From Anaerolineaceae bacterium (GTDB taxonomy: Bacteria; Chloroflexota; Anaerolineae; Anaerolineales; Villigracilaceae), in the NCBI GenBank assembly GCA_022181005.1, contig BQMV01000129.1, forward strand, positions 1-25,324: a stretch of DNA of 25,324 bases, read 5' to 3'. Of the stretch, positions 6,394-14,486 are shown piece after piece. Below the pieces are notes generated by a model that saw only the letters and a list, made by a program, of their open reading frames with translations, did not search any database and was not told the origin of the DNA. Made by a program: the position numbers and the translations under genes. Each line of letters starts with the position of its first letter. Position 1 is the first letter of the stretch.

Positions 6394-8460
6394 ATGATCG
6401 CACATTTTGGATTCGGTATTTTATTAATTGCATTTTTTGTCACTCTCTATGCAACGTTAACCTCCGCGCTCTCGAAGCGAGAAACTCCTCAGCGCGCGGC
6501 GTCTATGGTCGAAAGCGCGCGCCGCGCCATGCTGCTGACCTTTCCGCTGATCACGCTCGCCTCCGCCTTATTGATCTATCTGCTCGTCAATAATCATTTC
6601 GAGGTGCAATTCGTCTATCAAGTGACCAGCCGCTCGATGCCCACGTACCTTAAAGTGACGGCGTGGTGGGGCGGACAAGCCGGGTCGCTGTTATTCTGGT
6701 CGTGGCTCATGTCCGCATTTGCATCGCTGGCGACCCTCCGCAATTGGGAACGCGACCGTGAGTTCCTCCCCTGGGTCATCCTCGTCTCGTGCTTTACGCT
6801 CGCGTTCTTCCTGGGCATGACTGCCTTCTTTGAAAATCCATTCAAGATGTTCTACCAAACCTCCGACGGAGTGGGCGCGTACTTCTTTCAACCGGCAAAC
6901 AGCATGCTCTTCACACCCGAAGATGGGCGCGGACTCAACCCATTATTGCGACATCCCGGCATGGTGGCGCATCCGCCTCTGCTGTACCTTGGCTTCGTCT
7001 CCTTCGTGATCCCGTTCGCGTTCGCCATCGCGGCGCTGATCACCGGACGAACAGACGATCGCTGGATTCGCATCACGCGTCGTTGGGCATTGTGGGCGTG
7101 GCTGTTCCTCACCTTCGGTCTCGTGTTCGGCGGACGTTGGGCGTACGATGTGTTGGGCTGGGGCGGCTATTGGGGCTGGGATCCGGTCGAGATCGCCGCG
7201 TTCATGCCTTGGCTAACCGGCACCGCTTTCCTACACTCAGTTATGATTCAAGAGAAGCGCGGCATGTTGAAACATTGGAACATGCTGTTAATCATCTTAA
7301 CCTACGACCTCGTTATTTTCGGCACGTTCCTGACGCGCTCCGGTGTGCTATCGTCGGTGCATGCGTTCGCGCAAAGCGCCATCGGGCCGCTGTTCTTCGG
7401 ATACATCATCATCACGTTCGTCGCCTCCGTCGCGCTTCTCCTCCATCGTTGGGGCAGCCTCAAAGCCGAAACGGAGATGAAATCTCTGCTCTCGCGCGAG
7501 GCGTTGTTTCTCTTCAATAATTTATTATTTATGAGCGTTCTAGTCGTATGCTTCTGGGGCGTCATCTACCCGCTGACTTCCGAACTGTTCACCGGCTCCA
7601 AAGTGACCGTCGGTCCTCCGTTCTACGAGCGGGCGACGGGTCCGCTGTTCGCCGCGTTATTATTCCTGATGGGGATCGCGCCGCTCTCCGCATGGGGACA
7701 TTCCACGCTGAAAACGCTCGGGCGCGCGCTATGGAAGCCCGCCATCGTCGCCGTTGCGATAACCCTCGCGCTCTACGCATTCTATACACGAAACGCCTAT
7801 GCGTTGACCGGCTTCTTCCTCGTTGCCTTCGTTGTCTCCATCACCGTTTATGAATATTGGCGCGGCGCGCGCGCAAGACAAAAAAGCAAGCATGAAAACT
7901 TCCTCGCCGCGTTATCAAACTTGACCAAACGCGACCGCCGGCGCTACGGCGGCTACCTCGTTCATTTAAGCATCGCGCTCATGGCGATCGGCATCCTCGG
8001 CATCGAGCTCTTCCAAATCGAGACGCAAGGCACGCTTGAAATCAATCAGCGGATGAGCCTCGGCGGATACGATATGCAATATCAAGACATCGCCCGCTTC
8101 ACCGGTCCGGATGGACGGGAAGTGACGCGCGCCGTCGTCGGCATTTATCAAAACGGGCAATTTCTCGGCAACCTGCACCCGCGCATTGACTACTACTGGG
8201 ATGCGCAACAAGCCATGACTATTCCCGGTCAACGCGCTACAATGAAAGATGACTTATACATCCTGCTCGTCAATTGGGAGCCCGCCTCCGCCAGCGGCGC
8301 GACATTCAAAATTTACGTCAATCCGCTGGTCAATTGGTTATGGATGGGCAGCCTGCTCTTCTTTGCGGGCATCGCCATCGCGGCATGGCCCGAAAAAGAC
8401 CGCGAACGCGCCGTCGTAAAAGCGAGCCGGCAAATCCACGAAGCCGGCGCGGCGAAGTAA
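6394..8460 (+). CDS. ccmF: CcmF, cytochrome c heme ligase subunit
   Basis: CcmF takes heme from holo-CcmE and forms the thioether bonds on apocytochromes outside the membrane. The 688-residue length and the many hydrophobic helices fit the family. The heme-handling WWD domain reads WGGYWGWDPVE (about 257-267), followed by MPWLTGTAFLHS. Candidate heme-ligand histidines are visible at H187 and H193 (LLRHPGMVAHPP), H281 and H323 (GVLSSVHAFA). A large C-terminal periplasmic-type domain (about 535-650) precedes a last helix at about 652-670. AAGGAAGTTCA before the ATG supports the start. The gene lies 60 bases after ccmE, across a hairpin, and 27 bases before ccmH. No key residue appears to be missing. 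Confidence 0.95.
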   Translation: MIAHFGFGILLIAFFVTLYATLTSALSKRETPQRAASMVESARRAMLLTFPLITLASALLIYLLVNNHFEVQFVYQVTSRSMPTYLKVTAWWGGQAGSLLFWSWLMSAFASLATLRNWERDREFLPWVILVSCFTLAFFLGMTAFFENPFKMFYQTSDGVGAYFFQPANSMLFTPEDGRGLNPLLRHPGMVAHPPLLYLGFVSFVIPFAFAIAALITGRTDDRWIRITRRWALWAWLFLTFGLVFGGRWAYDVLGWGGYWGWDPVEIAAFMPWLTGTAFLHSVMIQEKRGMLKHWNMLLIILTYDLVIFGTFLTRSGVLSSVHAFAQSAIGPLFFGYIIITFVASVALLLHRWGSLKAETEMKSLLSREALFLFNNLLFMSVLVVCFWGVIYPLTSELFTGSKVTVGPPFYERATGPLFAALLFLMGIAPLSAWGHSTLKTLGRALWKPAIVAVAITLALYAFYTRNAYALTGFFLVAFVVSITVYEYWRGARARQKSKHENFLAALSNLTKRDRRRYGGYLVHLSIALMAIGILGIELFQIETQGTLEINQRMSLGGYDMQYQDIARFTGPDGREVTRAVVGIYQNGQFLGNLHPRIDYYWDAQQAMTIPGQRATMKDDLYILLVNWEPASASGATFKIYVNPLVNWLWMGSLLFFAGIAIAAWPEKDRERAVVKASRQIHEAGAAK

Positions 8461-8487
8461 CGCCCAACAAGCGAAAGACAAGAGACG

Positions 8488-9009
8488 ATGAAAATGAATC
8501 GAGAGACAGCGACAACAAGACAAACGACAATGCATCCGTTGCTTTGGGCGCTTCTTTTTACAGCAATGTTTTCTTTGACGATCTACTCCATCGCCTTCGC
8601 TCAAGGGTCCACGCCCACCGACGACGAAGTTAATCAGATCGCGAAGAAACTATATTGCCCAGTCTGCGAAAATATTCCATTAGATGCCTGTCCGACCGAA
8701 GCCTGCCGCCAGTGGCGCGACCAGATCCGCGAGATGTTAAGCCAAGGCAAAACCGAAGCCGAGATTATTGATTATTTTGCGGCGACGTACGGCGAACGCG
8801 CCGCAAGCGATCCGCGAGATAAGGTCAAGGCGTACCTCGTGCCTATTGTAGCGATCCTGCTGGGTGCGGCGGGACTCGTCAGTGCGCTGCGAAAGTGGAG
8901 AAAGCCGCAGGCGGTGCGCCCAGCCGCCTCCGCGAGTGAAGCACAGCCTCCCGCTCAGATGGACGATTATGTGGCGCGCATCGAAGAAGAGCTGCGAAAT
9001 CGAGATTAA
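8488..9009 (+). CDS. ccmH: CcmH-family apocytochrome thiol reductase
   Basis: CcmH reduces or presents the CxxCH cysteines of apocytochromes to the ligase. The 173-residue protein has a signal or anchor segment (about 16-38), a small helical redox domain with YCPVC (C57, C60), and a C-terminal membrane helix (about 115-135) with a cytoplasmic tail. The sequence after the CxxC, and the QWRDQIREMLSQGKTEAEII and FAATYGERA segments, match the family. The usual RCLVCQNQ is replaced by YCPVCENIPLDACPTEAC, which adds a second pair, C68 and C73. The family's final LYxPP region reads RAASDPRDKVKAYLVP here. The ATG at 8488 has only a weak ribosome site (AAGAGACG), so an internal start at 8530 cannot be excluded. 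Confidence 0.88.
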   Translation: MKMNRETATTRQTTMHPLLWALLFTAMFSLTIYSIAFAQGSTPTDDEVNQIAKKLYCPVCENIPLDACPTEACRQWRDQIREMLSQGKTEAEIIDYFAATYGERAASDPRDKVKAYLVPIVAILLGAAGLVSALRKWRKPQAVRPAASASEAQPPAQMDDYVARIEEELRNRD

Positions 9010-9049
9010 TCCTCACATCCTATTCCTCTTGTAGTTAGAGGCGGAGAAA

Positions 9050-9616
9050 ATGACTGAAACAACACCTTCACGACGCGCCGTTCCGCTGTGGGCGCAAATT
9101 ACAATTTGGATCTTTCTAGTTGGCTTGCTGATCATTATCGCCATGGGGCTAAATCGCGCGCAACAAGGCACAGTTCAGCCGGGACAACAGATCGCCGACT
9201 TTAAGTTGACGTTCTACGATAACTATAGAATAAACGAGAATGCCGAGATCAACTTAAGCGACCTGCGCGGCAAGGTGGTCATGATCAACTTCTGGGCGTC
9301 ATGGTGCAAGCCGTGCGAGCAGGAAGCGGCAGACTTGCAACGGGCGTGGGAGAAATATGAGCCAAGCGGCAAGGTCATTTTCCTCGGCGTGGACTATGTG
9401 GACACGGAGACGAGCGCACTCGTCTATTTAAAGAAATTCGGCATCACATTCCCCAACGGACCCGACTTAGCGACCAAGATCTCGCAGTACTTTCGCATTC
9501 GCGGCGTTCCTGAAACCTACTTCATAGATCAGCAAGGCGTTCTGCGTTACGTTCAGATCGGACCATTTGTAAATCTGGAACAGATCGAAGCGCAGATTGA
9601 TCCGCTGCTGAAATAG
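9050..9616 (+). CDS. ccmG: CcmG/ResA-like thioredoxin-fold thiol-disulfide protein
   Basis: This 188-residue membrane-anchored thioredoxin-fold protein should keep apocytochrome cysteines, or CcmH, reduced outside the cell membrane. The anchor is at about 15-35. The active site is WCKPC (C86, C89) in the setting VMINFWASWCKPCEQE, as in the TlpA/ResA/CcmG group. The cis-proline loop is GVPETYFID, and the FLGVDYVDT segment also fits. GGCGGAG precedes the ATG with normal spacing. Its place directly after ccmH and seven bases before the CcmI-like gene argues for the CcmG role rather than general TlpA-type reduction. The electron donor, normally CcdA or DsbD, is not present in the window. Confidence 0.92.
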   Translation: MTETTPSRRAVPLWAQITIWIFLVGLLIIIAMGLNRAQQGTVQPGQQIADFKLTFYDNYRINENAEINLSDLRGKVVMINFWASWCKPCEQEAADLQRAWEKYEPSGKVIFLGVDYVDTETSALVYLKKFGITFPNGPDLATKISQYFRIRGVPETYFIDQQGVLRYVQIGPFVNLEQIEAQIDPLLK

Positions 9617-9623
9617 AGAGTCA

Positions 9624-10076
9624 ATGGACATTATTGCAATTTTCCTTACTGTAGCGGTCCTCGCTCTTGTTGTTATTTATCTTTCTGCGCCGTTCAGGCG
9701 CGGTAAGGGATGGCGCATCGGCGCAGAAGAACACGAACTTTCAGCGTTGCTCGCCGAACACGAACGCACGCTAGATTCACTGCAAGAACTCGATTTTGAC
9801 TTCCGACTAGGCAAGATTCCCGAAGGCGAATATCCAGCCCAGCGCGCTAACCTCCTACAAAAAGGCGCAGACTTGTTGCGTCAAATTGACGCTTTACGCG
9901 CTTCACATCCGCATGAAGCGGCAAAGGATACACTGGACGACGCTCAGATCGAAACGCTGATCTCCAAGCGACGCGCAGAGTTAAAGAATCAACTCGTTGG
10001 CTTCTGTCCGCACTGCGGCAAACCGATGCAAGCAAACGACAAATTCTGTTCGTCGTGCGGAAAAGCATTAAATTAA
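9624..10076 (+). CDS. CcmI-like membrane protein with C-terminal zinc ribbon
   Basis: The 150-residue protein has one N-terminal membrane helix (about 3-21) and then a cytoplasmic helical region. The segment LQELDFDFRLGKIPEGEYPAQR (about 53-74) closely resembles the cytoplasmic helical part of CcmI (CycH), which helps hold apocytochromes for ligation. It ends in a zinc ribbon with C128, C131, C142 and C145 (CPHCG and CSSCG). The TPR domain of proteobacterial CcmI is absent, so it is at most a reduced CcmI analogue. Its place 7 bases after ccmG supports a maturation role. The zinc ribbon on the cytoplasmic side is unusual for this pathway and its purpose is unknown. Confidence 0.7.
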   Translation: MDIIAIFLTVAVLALVVIYLSAPFRRGKGWRIGAEEHELSALLAEHERTLDSLQELDFDFRLGKIPEGEYPAQRANLLQKGADLLRQIDALRASHPHEAAKDTLDDAQIETLISKRRAELKNQLVGFCPHCGKPMQANDKFCSSCGKALN

Positions 10077-10084
10077 CCCGACGA

Positions 10085-10115
10085 TTGACAAGCGCGATGA
10101 ATACCAACTTATATA
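10085..10115 (+). promoter_or_regulatory. Possible internal promoter ahead of the cytochrome c lipoprotein gene
   Basis: A perfect -35 consensus TTGACA (10085-10090) is followed by the AT-rich run TTATATATAAAA. TTATAT is 18 bases away and TATATA 19. This lies in the 63-base gap between the CcmI-like gene and the cytochrome gene, the longest gap in the cluster, and could uncouple the cytochrome, ccmA, B, C and D from the upstream genes. Confidence 0.45.
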
Positions 10116-10139
10116 TAAAACGGATAAGGTAAAACCCGA

Positions 10140-11966
10140 ATGAAGTTTCGCATTGTTTTTATTTTAACGCTTGCGCTTCTGCTTTCAGCCTGTAACATGA
10201 CGTTAGCCGAGGATATTACGCCGCCGCCCGGTTACATCCCGCCGACGCCGGTCCCAACGCTGGCGGGCTATTCGCCGAAAGCGCCGAGCGCGGCAAACGG
10301 CGAAGTCATTTACGCCGAGAAATGCGCCGCCTGTCACGGCGCCACAGGCATGGGCGACGGCGATCAGGGCATTCAACTCAGCGTCCCGGTCAGTGCGTTC
10401 GGGTTGCCCGAGATCGCTCGCGGAGCGTCTCTCGCGCAATATTACGCAATCGTCACGCGCGGCAACATCGAGCGCTTCATGCCGCCGTTTGCCAGCCTCA
10501 GCGACCAAGAGCGTTGGGACACGGCTGCTTACGCGTTGACGCTTCACTCCACGCCGGCGCAGATACAACGCGGCAAAGAACTCTTTGAGTCACATTGCGT
10601 AAACTGCTCGACCGATTACTTCGCAGATCAACAGGTCATGGCGCGGTTGAGCGAAACAGACGTAGCGCGCATTGTCAAGCAGGGCAATGAACAACTCCCG
10701 GCGTTCGGCGTAGACTTCTCCGATGACGACCTCTGGGCGACTGCCGCCTACTTGCGAACGCTTTCGTTCGACCTTTCGCCTTTGCCCGCACCCGTCGTTG
10801 CGGCAAAGACGCCAGCCTCCCCCGCGGCAACGTCATCGGAAGCCGGTGCAACTGTCCCTGCGTCGGAAGCGCAAGCGGGCGTTGGATCGGTTTACGGCTC
10901 CATTACAAATAAAACCGGGACGGACCTACCGTCAGATTTAGTCCTTACATTGAGCGGTTACGATCACGACAGCAAAGATCCAAACGCTGGTCCCGTCGAA
11001 GTCTTCTCAACAAACGCAACCGCAAATTCAGACGGCGCATATTCTTTCCATAACATCGAAATGCCCGCCGATCGCATCTTTATAGCGCGTGTAAAAATCG
11101 AGGGGATTTCATTTCAGTCTGATTTCGCCATCGCGCAAGAAGGCGCGCAATCGCTTGAGATACCCGCGCTGACGTTATACGGCGTTTCAAAAGACGCTTC
11201 AAAATTAACCGTAGACGGCGTACAGATTGTCTTTGAATACGGCGAAAATTCCATCTCAACCTACAGCCTTTATACATTCCACAATTTGACAAATGAAGTG
11301 ATCGTCATGCCGCAAGACGACTCCGGACAGATTCCATTTATCAAATTTCCCGAAGACTCATTCGGTTTCGAGTTCGAGCCAATGCAAGGCAGCGAACCAT
11401 TCATCTCGACCGACGACGGCTTCGCCATTGCCCCAAGCGACAAGCCCTACGGGCTGGTTGCTATTTCATCGCTCGGCGCGAGCGCCAAAGTGGATTTTTC
11501 ACAGTCGTTCATATTGCCTGTCGCCGCAGTTAATATATTCGCCCCCGCTGGAATAAAGATCACGGGGTCGAACATTGCAGATCTCGGAGAGCGCACAGTT
11601 CAAAACTCCGACTATCAAATCTATCAAGCTGACGCCGTCGCCGCCGGCGGCTCGCTCCAATTTACGTTATCTGGCAAGCCTCGCAACGCAGCCACAACAG
11701 CCAGCGCCCTTGCTAATACGAAGTGGATCATCGCCGCCGCTGCGCTAGGGCTGGCGTTCATCGGCGTTGGGTTATGGATGAACCGGCGGGAAAAACGTGC
11801 AACAAATACGAAAGAACACGACGACAACCTTATGTCAACCAACGACGTCATTGACGCTATCATCGCGCTCGACGACTCATATAGCAAAAAGAAACTCTCG
11901 GAGCAGCCATATCATAAACGGCGCAACGCTCTGAAAGACAAATTGAAGGCGGAAACTCGCGAATAA
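10140..11966 (+). CDS. Membrane-anchored cytochrome c lipoprotein with a degenerate second heme domain
   Basis: The 608-residue protein starts with a lipoprotein signal (LLSAC, C18). Domain 1 (about 51-137) is a c-type cytochrome with CAACH (C62, C65, H66) and a likely axial Met in RFMPPF (M114). Domain 2 (about 142-210) has the same fold pattern but reads CVNCS (C153, C156, S157), and its expected MPAF is LPAF (L186), so both axial heme ligands are gone. A Pro/Ala/Ser linker leads to a carboxypeptidase-regulatory-like beta domain (about 248-345), then a beta-rich region, a membrane helix (about 530-550) and a cytoplasmic tail. The tail (IALDDSYSKKKLSEQPYHKRR) resembles the helix of the preceding CcmI-like protein. 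It is probably both a client and possibly a partner of the ccm machinery around it; its electron partners are unknown. Confidence 0.85.
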   Translation: MKFRIVFILTLALLLSACNMTLAEDITPPPGYIPPTPVPTLAGYSPKAPSAANGEVIYAEKCAACHGATGMGDGDQGIQLSVPVSAFGLPEIARGASLAQYYAIVTRGNIERFMPPFASLSDQERWDTAAYALTLHSTPAQIQRGKELFESHCVNCSTDYFADQQVMARLSETDVARIVKQGNEQLPAFGVDFSDDDLWATAAYLRTLSFDLSPLPAPVVAAKTPASPAATSSEAGATVPASEAQAGVGSVYGSITNKTGTDLPSDLVLTLSGYDHDSKDPNAGPVEVFSTNATANSDGAYSFHNIEMPADRIFIARVKIEGISFQSDFAIAQEGAQSLEIPALTLYGVSKDASKLTVDGVQIVFEYGENSISTYSLYTFHNLTNEVIVMPQDDSGQIPFIKFPEDSFGFEFEPMQGSEPFISTDDGFAIAPSDKPYGLVAISSLGASAKVDFSQSFILPVAAVNIFAPAGIKITGSNIADLGERTVQNSDYQIYQADAVAAGGSLQFTLSGKPRNAATTASALANTKWIIAAAALGLAFIGVGLWMNRREKRATNTKEHDDNLMSTNDVIDAIIALDDSYSKKKLSEQPYHKRRNALKDKLKAETRE

Positions 11967-11982
11967 CGCATTGCGATGCGTT
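11965..11982 (+). terminator. Small hairpin with T-rich tail between the cytochrome gene and ccmA
   Basis: AACGCAT-TGCG-ATGCGTT is a perfect 7-bp stem with a 4-base loop that overlaps the last two bases of the cytochrome stop codon and is followed by TATTTCT. It resembles a weak intrinsic terminator or attenuator inside the cluster, and it could lower expression of ccmA to ccmD relative to the cytochrome. Confidence 0.4.
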
Positions 11983-11998
11983 TATTTCTCCATCCATC

Positions 11999-12697
11999 AT
12001 GATTGTCGTTAAAAAACTCGTCAAACGCTTTGGTCTAAAAACCGTCTTGCGCGGCGTGGATTTTGCCGTTCAGCCGGGCGAGTTTGTAGCATTGCTCGGT
12101 CCGAACGGCGCAGGAAAAACGACATTTTTGCGAATTCTTGCCGCTTTATCGCGTCCAACGCTGGGCGAAGTCAGAATCGCCGGTTATAAACTGCCAGACG
12201 AAGCGGCGCAAGTTCGCGCGCGATTGGGAGTTGTGTCGCATCTGTCGCTGTTATACAACGATTTGACCGCCGAGGAAAATCTACGCTTCTATGCGCGGAT
12301 GTACAACGTTGAAAATTCTTCGGCGCGCATTGCCGCAGTTCTCGCAATGATTGGGCTTGAAGCCCGCCGCCGCGATCTCGTTCGCACCTACTCGCGTGGA
12401 ATGCAACAACGCCTCGCCATTGGCCGTGCCGTACTTCACGACCCACAAATCATGCTTCTCGACGAACCTTACACCGGTCTCGATCAAGACGCTTCTTCCA
12501 TGCTTGACGCCGCGCTGAAAGCCGTCGCTGCCGAGGGGCGAACCATAGTAATGACTTCTCACGATCTCGCTCGTGCAGAAGAACTTGCCGCGCGCTTCGA
12601 CATTCTTTCGCGCGGCATAATCGTCGCTTCAGCGACTCGCAAGCAAATAAAGAAAAACAATTTGCTTTCATTTTATAAACAGGCGCTGGCAGATTAA
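11999..12697 (+). CDS. ccmA: CcmA, heme-handling ABC transporter ATPase
   Basis: CcmA supplies the ATPase for the CcmABCD complex, which releases holo-CcmE. The 232-residue protein has Walker A GPNGAGKTT (about 34-42), an ABC signature in the degenerate CcmA style YSRGMQQR (131-138), Walker B IMLLDEP (about 151-157) and the switch histidine in MTSHDL. Length matches the family. The assignment to CcmA, rather than another exporter ATPase, rests on the one-base junction with ccmB and the surrounding genes. No ribosome site is visible before the ATG at 11999; the upstream TTTATTTCTCCATCC holds nothing SD-like. Confidence 0.92.
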   Translation: MIVVKKLVKRFGLKTVLRGVDFAVQPGEFVALLGPNGAGKTTFLRILAALSRPTLGEVRIAGYKLPDEAAQVRARLGVVSHLSLLYNDLTAEENLRFYARMYNVENSSARIAAVLAMIGLEARRRDLVRTYSRGMQQRLAIGRAVLHDPQIMLLDEPYTGLDQDASSMLDAALKAVAAEGRTIVMTSHDLARAEELAARFDILSRGIIVASATRKQIKKNNLLSFYKQALAD

Positions 12698-12698
12698 C

Positions 12699-13424
12699 AT
12701 GGCGACAAAAGCGTCTCATCCCAATTCTCTTTCTAAAAAAGAAGCGGCTGTCGGCGGTTACTTTAAAGCGATCAGCGCGATCGTCTGGAAAGATTTACGC
12801 GCCGAATTTCGCTCATGGGAATTGATCTCCGCCATGTTGGTTTTCTCGCTGTTGGCAATCTTAATCTTCAACTTCGCTCTCGAACTGGACGTGAAAACGC
12901 GTCAATCGGTGACGGCGGGCGTTCTTTGGGCCACCTTTGCTTTCGCCGGTACGCTTGGGCTCAACCGCTCAATGTCCATCGAAAAAGATCGCGGTTGTTT
13001 AGACGGTCTCCTACTTGCGCCAGTGGATCGTTCCGCGATCTACTTCGGAAAATTCTTCAGCAATCTCGCCTTTATGCTCATCGTTGAGGCGATCGTTCTG
13101 CCAGTTTACAGCGTTCTCTATAATACGAATCTATTTCACCCCGGCTTGATAGCGGTTATTTTGCTCGGCTCCATCGGATATACTTCAGTTGGAACTTTGC
13201 TCGCCGCCATGTCTGTGCAGACGCGCACCCGCGATGTATTGCTTCCCATTTTGCTCTTCCCAGTCGCATTCGCCGTTTTGCTGTCCGCTGTAAAAGCCAG
13301 CGGAGGATTTTTAAACGGCGCGGACTTCGCCGAGATTTCCTTTCCGATCAATCTATTAATCGTATACGATATTATTTTTATTGCGATCTCATTCATGCTG
13401 TTCGACGCCGTCGTGGAAGAATGA
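12699..13424 (+). CDS. ccmB: CcmB, heme-handling ABC transporter permease
   Basis: The 241-residue membrane protein begins with about 25 hydrophilic residues followed by IVWKDLRAEFRSWELI, the usual start of CcmB, and then six hydrophobic segments. GLNRSMSIEKDRGCLDGLLLAPVDRSAIYFGK is the conserved cytoplasmic loop that contacts CcmA in this family; the LLPILLFPVAFAVLL helix also fits. It partners CcmA in the ATP-driven release of heme-loaded CcmE. The stop codon of ccmA and the ATG of ccmB are one base apart, so translation is coupled. The N-terminal extension (MATKASHPNSLSKKEAAVGG) is somewhat longer than in proteobacterial CcmB. Confidence 0.93.
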   Translation: MATKASHPNSLSKKEAAVGGYFKAISAIVWKDLRAEFRSWELISAMLVFSLLAILIFNFALELDVKTRQSVTAGVLWATFAFAGTLGLNRSMSIEKDRGCLDGLLLAPVDRSAIYFGKFFSNLAFMLIVEAIVLPVYSVLYNTNLFHPGLIAVILLGSIGYTSVGTLLAAMSVQTRTRDVLLPILLFPVAFAVLLSAVKASGGFLNGADFAEISFPINLLIVYDIIFIAISFMLFDAVVEE

Positions 13425-13481
13425 AACGTAGAGAATAAAAATCAGGGAATCGCGCCCTAATCTTCAACAAAAGGAATTTAT

Positions 13482-14180
13482 ATGAACAACAAACCGCTTG
13501 CATTAAAAATCCTCGACCTTATTTCAATCGTCTTATTACTCGCCGCAACCTATCTTTCCATCTTTGTCGCGCCAATGGAACGCGTCATGGGCAATGTGCA
13601 GCGCGTATTTTATTTCCACGTCGGCACCGCCTGGGTCGCGTTGATCGGCTTCATCTTTACCGCCGCATTGAGCGTGATCTACCTCACCACAAAAAATCTC
13701 AAATGGGATCGTATTCAAGTCGCCGCCGTTGAAGTGAGCGTGGTGTTCTTCCTCATCACGATCATTCTCGGCTCCATTTGGGCGCGCCCTGCATGGAATA
13801 CCTGGTGGACGTGGGATCCGCGCCTCACGACCGCAGCAGTCGTCGAACTGGTCTATATTGCCTATTTCATGCTCCGGCAGGGATTAGACGATCCGAATAA
13901 ACGCGCCAACTTCAGCGCCATTTACGCGCTCATTGGCGGCTTGAGCGCGCCGATCACCTTCTTTTCCATTCGATTGTTCCGCACAATTCATCCGGTGGTC
14001 ATCGCCGGCACAAACGCAGAAGCGGAAGGCAGCTTCAGCATGAGCGGCGGCATGTTGCAAGCATTCTTCTTCGCGCTGTTCGCCTTCACAGTCATCTTCA
14101 TTGATCTGTTCTGGAATCGCATCCGTCTCGGCGAAGCGCAAGCAAAAGTCGAAGAAATGAAAATTAACGCGGCGTATTAA
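13482..14180 (+). CDS. ccmC: CcmC, heme delivery protein with WWD domain
   Basis: CcmC binds heme in its outer WWD domain and loads it on CcmE. The 232-residue protein has about six membrane segments. The WWD motif is AWNTWWTWDPRLT (about 104-116). The two flanking axial histidines are visible as H46 in YFHVGTAWVAL and H170 in RTIHPVV. All three features are intact, so delivery to the CxxxY-type CcmE presumably still follows the CcmC route. AAAAGGAATTTAT precedes the ATG. CcsA/ResC-type proteins of System II share the WWD motif, but the short length, the histidine arrangement and the ccmAB neighbours favour CcmC. Confidence 0.94.
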   Translation: MNNKPLALKILDLISIVLLLAATYLSIFVAPMERVMGNVQRVFYFHVGTAWVALIGFIFTAALSVIYLTTKNLKWDRIQVAAVEVSVVFFLITIILGSIWARPAWNTWWTWDPRLTTAAVVELVYIAYFMLRQGLDDPNKRANFSAIYALIGGLSAPITFFSIRLFRTIHPVVIAGTNAEAEGSFSMSGGMLQAFFFALFAFTVIFIDLFWNRIRLGEAQAKVEEMKINAAY

Positions 14181-14221
14181 CGTCCATCTTTCATCGTCAA
14201 CTAACGCATAAGGAAATCAAC

Positions 14222-14440
14222 ATGTTCTTTCAAGAAGTCACGCCCGATACCTCCAGCTATATGATCGCCGGGTTCGCCATCACGTTCCTCGTCCTCGCTG
14301 CGTATGTCGCCAGCCTCTATCTCCGCGAGCGCAATCTCAAGCAAGATATAGACACGCTCACAGAGTTGCAAAAAGCTGCCGCAGCAGAAAATCTGAAAAC
14401 GGATAAAAAACGCGCGCCAAAAAAGAACGCGAAAAAATAG
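14222..14440 (+). CDS. CcmD-like small membrane protein
   Basis: This 72-residue protein has one membrane helix (about 14-33) followed by a basic, helical cytoplasmic tail ending in a Lys/Arg-rich segment. CcmD of other bacteria has the same plan, a single helix and a charged tail, and links CcmE to the CcmABC complex. The CcmD sequence is poorly conserved, so the assignment rests mainly on size, topology and the position directly after ccmC. AAGGAAATCAAC precedes the ATG at 14222. It closes the cluster. Confidence 0.65.
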   Translation: MFFQEVTPDTSSYMIAGFAITFLVLAAYVASLYLRERNLKQDIDTLTELQKAAAAENLKTDKKRAPKKNAKK

Positions 14441-14450
14441 GCGCTATCCA

Positions 14451-14482
14451 AGAGAGTCCGCTATAATCAACGTGGACTCTCT
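14451..14482 (+). promoter_or_regulatory. Inverted repeat enclosing a TATAAT box (terminator/promoter overlap)
   Basis: AGAGAGTCC (14451-14459) and GGACTCTCT (14474-14482) are perfect inverted repeats. The RNA stem can extend by a G-U and a C-G pair, which leaves the loop TATAATCAAC. The TATAAT (14462-14467) fits a -10 for the gene starting at 14487, with +1 near 14474. The hairpin begins 10 bases after the CcmD-like stop codon and may also terminate the ccm transcript, although no U-tract follows. Confidence 0.5.
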
Positions 14483-14486
14483 CCCG

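Noticed and set aside
10800..10860. Possible minisatellite in the Ala/Ser/Pro linker of the cytochrome lipoprotein
   Set aside because: The codons are irregular and no exact repeat unit exists; it is ordinary low-complexity linker sequence.
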